Of a stretch of 64,000 bases of DNA, positions 57,130 to 64,000 are shown piece after piece; within the stretch, counting starts at the first letter, position 1; every line of letters begins with the position of its first letter. The stretch is from assembly GCA_963678675.1 (NCBI GenBank), contig OY783200.1, positions 6,336,501 through 6,400,500 on the forward strand, in the 5' to 3' direction. The notes under the pieces were generated by a model. It was not told the origin of the DNA, made no database searches, and worked only from the letters and a program-made list of their open reading frames with translations. The position numbers were made by a program, and so were the translations under genes. The stretch comes from Xiphydria camelus (Eukaryota > Arthropoda > Insecta > Hymenoptera > Xiphydriidae).

Positions 57130-57810
57130 TCTAAGCGAAATAATTCTTTATGCCAAAAAAAATGTTTTCTTCAATCAGAAACGTTATATAATTCCAGAAT
57201 CAAAACATGGTTTTCTTCTTGCAAACAAATATTCGCGGAGCTCGTGTAGTTATTTTTTTCGTACAGCAAGAATTTCTTTTTCGAATAAAGATATTCTTGA
57301 ACCAAAAATATATTATTATATATTCTTCGACCACGAATCTGTATTCTTAAAAATGTGTAAGATCATATCAACTCGTCCAACGCGAAGACTAGTAACTCAA
57401 GTTTTGTACATTTTTGAATTACAAGTACAGAACAGTAAAACATAATGATGTCTTCTCCAGAAAAGAGTCGTATCTCACAAAATAGTAATGTAGGCAACTA
57501 ACATTAACATGTACGTTTAATAGTATCTCCGATTTATGAACATCTTCCGTCGGAAACTATCGTATCTCAAAAGTACACAAAATGATTTACTACAGTCTTC
57601 GTTGGACGAGTTGATATGTTTTTGGTTCAAAAAATATTTTGTTGACACTAGCAATCGTACAGAAAGAATTTCTTTTCCCAATGAAAATATTCTTGAATCA
57701 AAAATATATACTTTTCGACCAATTATCTGTATTTTTAAAAAAAGTCATAATATGTTCTTGGTTCAAGAAATATTTTGTTGACACTAGCAATTATTTCTCC
57801 CAGTGTAGCC
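57130..57810. repeat. Diverged copies of the 40382 MITE family
   Basis: Phrases ATGTTTTCTTCAATC, AATCTGTATTCTTAAAAATG, GGTTCAAGAAATATTTTGTT and GACACTAGCAATTATTTCTC recur, some twice (57628 and 57765). Likely two tandem or nested copies. Confidence 0.5.
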
Positions 57811-58033
57811 ACTCTGAAATATGAATGTAATTGCAGCAATTTTATGCCAACAATTAAGCATTCGCTGTTTTATAGGAAGTTTTATTTCGTTTTCCCTCGA
57901 TCGTATCGATCGCTTCATCGTCTTTACGAACGCAAATCGAAGAGCTCTTATGGTCAACCCTTCGAAATTCTCCAAACGTTCCACTCTTTAATTTAAAAAA
58001 AATCGCCCCTTACTTTTTTCGCAGGCACAGCAA

Positions 58034-59062
58034 ATGGCAAAAGAGGAGGAAAAGTTCGACGGGATGTTGCTGGCGATGGCGCAGCAGCACGAGGGCGGCG
58101 TACAGGACCTGCTCGACACGATTTTCAGCTTCCTCGCGAGGAAGACGGACTTCTACACCGGAGGCGGTGAGGGCGCCGCGGAGAAGCTGCTCACGGCGAA
58201 GTTCAAGAAGCACGAAACGACGGCCCTCGCCAAAGTCACCGCGGAGAAGACCGAGCGTGCCGAGCAGGAGCGACGACGCAGGGAGAAACTTGAGAAGAAG
58301 AAGCAAGAGGAGCGACACGACGAGCCGAAAGACACGGCGTCGCGGGAGTCCAAGATCGTAGAACTGACCGACGAGGAGGCGGCGACGCTGCAACGCGAAT
58401 TGGACGTGAAGAAATCCGCGAACGAGACGACCGCGGTGGCCGGACCCAGCGGCGACCACGCCGCAGCGACGAGCGCCGCCGAAGACGTCCCTCCGAAGCC
58501 CGCGGAGGACGAGGAGGAGGACGAGGTGGAGAAGGGAAAGCTCAAGCCGAACGCTGGAAACGGCGCGGACATGCCGAATTATCGGTGGACGCAGACGCTC
58601 CAGGAACTGGAGATAAGGGTGCCGCTGAAGGTGAACTTCGCCGTGCGTCCGCGGGACGTGACCGTGAGCATCGGGAAGAGACACCTGACTTGCGGCGTCA
58701 AGGGCCAGCCGCCGATCATCGACGGCGACTTTCCGCACGAGGTGAAGCTCGAGGAGTCGACATGGGTGATCGAGGACGGCAAGGTGCTGCTGATCAATCT
58801 GGAGAAGGTCAACAAGATGCAGTGGTGGAGCCACGTGGTCACCTGCGATCCGGAGATCAGCACGAAGAAGGTCAACCCCGAGCCGAGCAAACTCTCGGAT
58901 CTGGACGGCGAGACGCGGGGATTGGTTGAGAAGATGATGTACGACCAGAGGCAGAAGGAACTCGGCCTTCCCACCTCCGACGAGCAGAAGAAGCAGGACG
59001 TTATCAAGAAATTCATGCAACAGCATCCTGAGATGGACTTCTCCAAGTGCAAATTTAATTAA
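58034..59062 (+). CDS. nudC: Nuclear migration protein NudC, complete in one coding exon
   Basis: NudC is a cytosolic Hsp90-associated co-chaperone that stabilises LIS1/dynein and is needed for nuclear migration and cytokinesis. 342 codons from ATG at 58034, after an acceptor TTTTTTCGCAG (exon starts 58025, so a noncoding first exon lies upstream). N-terminal domain 1-55: FDGMLLAMAQQHEGGVQDLL and FLARKTDFYTGG. Lys/Glu/Arg-rich coiled coil about 60-130; acidic Pro/Glu linker to 178; p23-like CS domain about 181-275 (YRWTQTLQELEIRVPL, VEVS-type strand DVTVSIGKRHL, DGDFPHEVKLEESTWVIEDG, WWSHVVTCDPEI); C-terminal helix with MMYDQRQKELGLPTSDEQ and a KCKFN end. Length and start match animal NudC (about 330). 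GC-rich coding DNA, no lesions. The long antisense frame is a codon-bias shadow. Confidence 0.97.
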   Translation: MAKEEEKFDGMLLAMAQQHEGGVQDLLDTIFSFLARKTDFYTGGGEGAAEKLLTAKFKKHETTALAKVTAEKTERAEQERRRREKLEKKKQEERHDEPKDTASRESKIVELTDEEAATLQRELDVKKSANETTAVAGPSGDHAAATSAAEDVPPKPAEDEEEDEVEKGKLKPNAGNGADMPNYRWTQTLQELEIRVPLKVNFAVRPRDVTVSIGKRHLTCGVKGQPPIIDGDFPHEVKLEESTWVIEDGKVLLINLEKVNKMQWWSHVVTCDPEISTKKVNPEPSKLSDLDGETRGLVEKMMYDQRQKELGLPTSDEQKKQDVIKKFMQQHPEMDFSKCKFN

Positions 59063-59132
59063 TGACGAGAATCGCCAAAGGGACGATCGCGATGCGTGTA
59101 ATTTATATTTCTTTTCGATAAATGTCCGTTCC

Positions 59133-59690
59133 CCGGTGAAAGTGTAGTGTAAGGAAAGTACAGATTTGGCAAAAACAGAGTATTAAATTTTGGAAAATTT
59201 GGACAGAAATTATCATCCGCGTTGAAAATCTGCCATGCTTTGATAAAATATCAATTCGATAATCCGTCAATATTTGACATAATTTTAATTTTTTTAATGA
59301 AACGAGTGTCTTACAACTGTTAAAAGATTATATTAAAACATTTTTTTAAATTGAACAGCGACGATTTTCGATCTAATTAATTTCTCATAAAATTTGATAG
59401 ATTCTGTTAGAAAATATGTCGATTAAAGTCACTAGAAACTGAGAATTTGTCAAAAGAGGTTTGAAAAAGTTTAACGATATTTGAGAATTCTAAGCAATTT
59501 CTCAGAGAATTAAATAAATTCTGTTAAAAGATGTGTCTGTGAAAATCGTCAAAAACTGATAAAATTTCTTTAAATTTGTCATCATAATTTTTATAGAATT
59601 TGTCATATTCTTTTGAATTTTCATAAATTGTATAAGAATTAATAATATCTTACTATTCTTGACAAAGTCTATCTACTACATTTTCACCGG
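59133..59690. mobile_element. MITE with CCGGTGAAA termini, copy 2, just after nudC
   Basis: CCGGTGAAAGTGTAGT at the left pairs with ACTACATTTTCACCGG at the right. The interior matches 34636-35028 in the same orientation. It begins about 70 bp after the nudC stop, so it is probably within the 3' UTR. 59700-60300 shows no gene. Confidence 0.65.
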
Positions 59691-60359
59691 AATTGGGATA
59701 TTTCTAAGCCGGAAGGGAAGTCCATCCCAGGTAAAAAAAGATGGCGATTTTCAAAAAATTACCTAATTATAATAGAAAATTTATAATTAACGTCTATTCG
59801 AAAGGCAACTTATTTTTCAGGTACCGTGAAGATATCCAAAAAAATAAGTTGCTTTTAAAACAGATATTAGTTATACATTTTGTATAAAGGTACAAATTCA
59901 TTTCAGCGTCAAATAGGTCACGTGATCAAGGCTATTCGCAAGCAAGCAGTTAATATTTTGCGAAATTCATTTTTGACGATTTGCATCATTCAAATAATAA
60001 AACGTACGTAAAATATAAAGTGCTTATTCGTGAATAATCTTGGTCACATAATCTATTTGACGCGATGGATCGTACCGATTGGCTACAGAAAAGAGTAGTG
60101 ACGGGGGAAGTTCTTCTCGCGAAATTGAGCAGTGCTAAACTTCTCGCGACGTATTTTATTGTCGTACGTGAAATATCCCCATCATTCTCCAATATTCACA
60201 CGAATGTCTGTTTATCGCGTCGCTGGAATGAAAGAGCCCCTTTACATTTAAATAACTTCGAAAATCGCGATCTTTTTTGTTCTACCTGAGATATTATTCA
60301 AACTGCGGTCGACTTACCTTCGAGTTGGCCCCTCTCCTCTACGGACTTTCGGGCATTTC

Positions 60360-60508
60360 GGGGGACTGATTAAAGCGCAGCGTCCGCCGCGATAGTACTG
60401 CGTTCGTCCGCAAGAGCTCGCTCTTCGAATTTTTAGATGATGTGCCTGGCGCGCGAGCGAGGGAGACGATGTCGAGGAACGGAGGGAACCTCGTCGCGCC
60501 GCCTCTCG
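60360..60508 (+). CDS. Candidate first exon, gene unknown
   Basis: A GC-rich block after AT-rich DNA contains an ATG at about 60472 reading MSRNGGNLVAPPL and ending at a good donor, CTC|GTGAGTC (about 60510). It could be the 5' exon of the MTFR-like gene whose last exons lie at 61823-62275, or of a gene running out of the window. No linking exon is clear; 60540-60620 (acceptor TTTCTTTAG, open to a GTAAG) is a weak candidate. From 60620 to 61160 I see none. Confidence 0.3.
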
Positions 60509-61442
60509 TGAGTCTATTTCTTCATTTTCATTTCTTTAGCTCGATCTCGATGCTTTCACGCACCTGCGGGGAGAAACGCGGAAATTCCTACACTCCCACG
60601 CCATAAACTTCCTAGTTGTAAGTTTTTCGAACACGTTTTCCACGATGTATCCTCACGCGATTTCGCCTCGGTTTGTCGCTGAAATCGAGTGGGAAAATCT
60701 GTTTTCACGAAATCGAGTCTCCTTCAATCGAAGAGATAAATGCGTACGTTTTTGCTCCTTCGCCTCGTAAGCATGCTTACGCATAACTGAACGAAATATA
60801 TCATTTTGTCCGTAACGTGTAAGGAACTTTTATTCTACAAACTGTTTCGCCGTTGGATTCCTGACAAACTACACGCAAATGAATAAACATACGATTATAT
60901 GTTACATTTCGATAAATGTTAGATCATTCCACCCTCGCTCCCCGACAATTTCACGCTTCACAGTGTATCTCCTATTCCTCTTTATTTTCCTATTTTTTAA
61001 AGGTATTTCTATGCTGACAGTCGTATTCAAAAATGTCTTCTTTGGGACTTCCCACAAGTAGAAATTTGTCGTCTAAAAGTTAACTTTAAGTTAACCCGAA
61101 AATATGCTGGTCAACTTTTGGATAATCCAAAACATAACTGACAGTCAATATAAGGACGTGTTAGGGCCGGTTTTACCAACACGGTATAAACGCCGTATAG
61201 CGCTATACTGAGAATAACCAGTACGCAAGCGTTTTACCACGATGGTATAAGTCTGGAATAGGATAAACTTTGGAATAAATGCAGGGATAGCTTATCCGGC
61301 AGTTTCAGCGCTGGATAAGCTAGCTATCCTCGGGATAACCTAACTTTTTGTTTGCGTCTTTATTATTCCGTGACAGAATCACAACCGTGACAGAATCATA
61401 ATAATTGTTATTAGTTGTGTAATAGAGTTGAATGATGTGCCA

Positions 61443-61790
61443 GTTTTCGAATCATCATCTGATGATGAAATTGACGTCTTACAAAGAATGAGAAATCTTA
61501 GGAAATACGTGCCCGGTAAGTAAATAAAGGATACCTATACCTACTATAATTTATAACCAATATCTAATACAAAACTATTCCAGAGTTGACTATTTCGAAG
61601 AATACAATGGTTGTAGAATTCTTCACTTGATTTCGTTTGGAAAAACAAACCTGTCAGAGATTATTGGGCCAAATACGACATCGCATTGCTACGAGGTCGC
61701 AAAGAAATGCAGCAATTCAGCCAGCAACAAAATTATTGCCAACTTTAAGATTTCTTGCTTCGGGATCAATGCTAATTACTGTAGGTAATC
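61443..61790 (+). pseudogene. Harbinger transposase, first two exons only
   Basis: Exon 1, inside the left TIR, reads DVPVFESSSDDEIDVLQRMR and NLRKYVPG up to a GTAAGT donor at about 61517. After an acceptor CTATTCCAG near 61583, exon 2 reads VDYFEEYNG and, after a frame break, FRLEKQTCQRLLGQIRHRIA and LLPTLRFLASGSMLITVG. This is the N-terminal region of a DDE_Tnp_4 transposase. The catalytic exon is absent and is replaced by MTFR-like sequence. Confidence 0.6.
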
Positions 61791-61822
61791 GTTTTTATCA
61801 TAATGTTAAAACTTTTAATTAG

Positions 61823-62275
61823 TTATTATTATATGCCGCCACCTCTGCAACCTCCGACGACTCCTAACATTCCGAGAAGAGCTAGTTCACAGGACTACAA
61901 GTTCGTCGATCGGCATAAACCGCCACTGATCTCCCAAAAATCAATGGGTGACATACTGAAAAACATCGACAAAGTCAAATTGAAACTCGTCACAAGGTAT
62001 GATTAAACACTTTTATCCCGGTAAACTTTTAATTCACCAGGAACAAAGAGGAGTTTCGCATTGTCAGAATGTCGTGACTGCGAAGGATTGATTTTGTTCA
62101 CAGTGGGCTTTTAAACGTGTTTTTTAGATCGCCGGGTGGGAGACCTTTGCGAGCCAAACGAGAAAATAGCTCTTACAACGACCTTCAAGAGATCTTACGG
62201 AAACGATATATCGCAATGCAATCGCCGGACAGTAGAAATTCCACCGCGACGTTGACGTTCGATAATTCGTTCTAG
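61823..62275 (+). CDS. Last two exons of an MTFR1-like mitochondrial fission regulator (partial)
   Basis: MTFR1 proteins sit at mitochondria and promote fission. Exon A (about 61823-61996) reads MPPPLQPPTTPNIPRR, then SMGDILKNIDKVKLKLVTR with donor AAG|GTATG. Exon B (62128-62275, acceptor TTTTTTAG) reads SPGGRPLRAKRENSSYNDLQ, EILRKRYIAMQSP and ends NSF-TAG. The proline-rich stretch followed by a DxLKxxxKVKL-x(4)-RSPGG-x-P block is the conserved MTFR1/MTFR2 C-terminal signature. Phases join (ACA AG|A TCG). Upstream exons are not recognised. It lies inside Harbinger TIRs, so it may be a captured fragment or the real 3' end of a host gene. The long tail 62276-63220 looks like 3' UTR. Confidence 0.5.
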
Positions 62276-63774
62276 ATTAAGAACTCGATGATGCTCAAGT
62301 TCTCTAGGTCGCAGCATTTTCGCGTCTGTCGGTGCTCCGAGGAACGGCTATTGTAGCCTTCCTTTCCACGCGTGCGATTGAATCATGATTATAATTTTAT
62401 CTAAGTCAGAGCTCTGGAGAATCAAAATTAATAGATCTCTCTTCTTTTTTTATAAATGAGTCTTTCCTTGCTAGGTAATTTCGCGCGACACATTTTAGAT
62501 TATAGTTCTTTTTTAATAGGAGAATAGAAGCTCATAGAAACGTCGGGAAAATTTTGTTTTCTCTCTTCGCTCTTTTACTCAGAAAATGCAAGTTTAAATT
62601 TAAAATTGACGCACGCGGGTCTCTAATCGCGAGAATCTCAACGGTATCCAATAATATCAACCAAAGAAGTCATCTACCATTGCATTGTCTTCTATAAGTA
62701 ACATTTAAATTTATCTAGGTAGACATTATACCTTTCTTCAATTCGCGTGATTGCAGAGTTTTCAGGAGCAGAAGTGATACATCCGTCGTACGATGTAGAA
62801 TATGAAAAAATTTTAGATTTGCATTGATACACTTTTGTAAGATACCTCGGCATTAGACATCAAGTCGTACAACGCTCTTTGTATACTTTTTAGATAGGGT
62901 CGCGTATACTTAAAAAAACGATAACATTGTACCGCTCTATGTAATCTCAGAGTAATGTCACCGCGTGATAAATCTTAAGTTGTAGCGATTTAAAAGTTTA
63001 TAGATTTTAGAATATATTTTGTCCGATACGAGATTTGGATCAAATGGTGCAATTTTACGTTGTAATTACTATTATTGTGTGACGACCCTTATAGTTTTTT
63101 GAGACTGAACACATTCTTGTTGGTGAGATATCGAATGTTTGGACGTGTTTTGTACCTGATGCTTTTATCGACAACTCGAAAATAAAAGTTATTGTTACGA
63201 AAATATAAATATATTGTTATAGATATCTTTTATTTATCGGGCACGTATTTTCTTTGGATTTCTGATTCTTGGTAATACGTCAATGTCATCATCAGATGAT
63301 GATTAAAAAACTGGTACATCAATCAACTATTTCAAAATTAATAACAATTTACCACAACGATCAGGTTATGATTATGTCATGAAAGTATAAAGACGTCAAA
63401 AACAAAAAGTTAGGTTATACTGAGAATAACAACTCCGAATTTCATTTATCGCGCCGGAACGGCTGTCAAAACGACCAAATGTCATGCGCAGTACGTACTT
63501 CTTACTACCAACCTAAAAATAATTTTAGATGGCCAACGCTTATACCTGGAATAGTTATCCCAGGCAAACTTGGAGCTGGTAAAACGCCTGCGCTTTATAC
63601 CAGGTATAAAGAAGAGTATAAATTTATCCTCGGTATACTTATTCTAGGTATAACTTGGCTTTGGTAAAACTGGCCCTTAATGTCTGTCCCGACTGTTAAC
63701 TTTGGTTTTCAAAAAAAGACGATTACATCACTGTTCTGACAAACGTTGGTCGGAATACAGAAGCATCCATATAA

Positions 63775-64000
63775 TTTCCTAGTAATTAGTATTACCGCGA
63801 TCAAGGGTTAATTCCGATGACAAAGCGGGCGGTATATTCCGTGAACCGTAGCTATTCTTTCACGAATAGTCCATTCTAATGGTATCCTTCGACCTGAGTA
63901 CACGTAGCCAGATACAATTACCGAGTGTTTCCGGACCCTCGAGCCTCGATGCATTCCGAAAAGGGATTGTCCCTGAGCCATCAGCTTACTTCCTCTAACG
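63775..64000. repeat. Block V-like sequence, cut by the window end
   Basis: CTAGTAATTAGTATTACCGC matches the flank at 12420-12443, and GCATTCCGAAAAGGGATTG resembles block V. No gene. Confidence 0.4.

Larger units (their letters stand above)
61165..63676 (+). mobile_element. 2.5-kb Harbinger element with long TIRs enclosing host-like exons
   Basis: TTA at 61162-61164 and 63677-63679. Termini GGGCCGGTTTTACCAA and TTGGTAAAACTGGCCC. The left arm (to about 61525) and right arm (from about 63225) are diverged inverted repeats over more than 300 bp, including GAATCATCATCTGATGATGA and its complement. The arms match the 126-bp MITE at 45212. The interior holds transposase exon remnants (61440-61790), then MTFR-like exons and 3' UTR with AATAAA near 63180. 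Confidence 0.65.

Noticed and set aside
58010..59026. 338-codon antisense frame over nudC
   Set aside because: The Leu/Arg/Val-rich shadow arises from GC-rich codons of nudC; no splice sites or family match.

Overview
This is a stretch of animal nuclear DNA, almost certainly from an insect and probably a hymenopteran (an ant is my best guess). The host exons are GC- and CpG-rich islands in AT-rich DNA full of transposons. Their products match the insect forms of inorganic pyrophosphatase (Nurf-38), NudC and ZMAT2. Two mitochondrial fragments read correctly only with the invertebrate mitochondrial code. Splice sites (GT..AG) and multi-exon genes rule out a prokaryote. The species guess is inference.

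Layout. 1-9.4 kb: foldback repeats, a 133-bp satellite, a LINE 3' remnant, a Ty3/gypsy fragment and a broken MULE-NOF-type transposase on the minus strand. 9.4-14.5 kb: dispersed repeats, a cysteine-rich transposon exon, a tRNA-like Pol III unit and nested MITEs. 14.5-15.1 kb: an intronless ZMAT2 copy. 15.1-26.4 kb: broken transposases, hAT-like repeats, a broken mariner and a 3.9-kb foldback element carrying another element. 27.6-38.1 kb: the one long host gene, Nurf-38 (minus strand, 8 coding exons), whose introns hold a nad4 NUMT, an AT-rich array, a long GA microsatellite and several MITEs. 38.2-57.8 kb: mostly transposons, including a 2-kb palindrome, a PIF/Harbinger transposase pseudogene broken by a TTAA MITE, a deleted mariner and a nad1 NUMT. 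58.0-59.1 kb: the intact NudC coding exon. 60.4-63.7 kb: a candidate first exon, then a Harbinger element with long terminal inverted repeats that encloses what look like the last two exons of an MTFR1-like mitochondrial fission regulator.

The most unusual theme is how transposons carry or frame other genes. One promoter-like block (a TATA box followed by a GCAGCC-AA motif, behind a CACGCTATCCCC motif) occurs five times. Four of the five lie upstream of unrelated ORFs: NOF transposase, ZMAT2, a CxxC ORF and a MADF exon. Separately, Harbinger terminal repeats enclose the MTFR-like exons. Nothing here looks like a CRISPR, operon, phage or prokaryotic system. Exon boundaries were set by hand from splice consensus and reading-frame continuity and have no transcript support.
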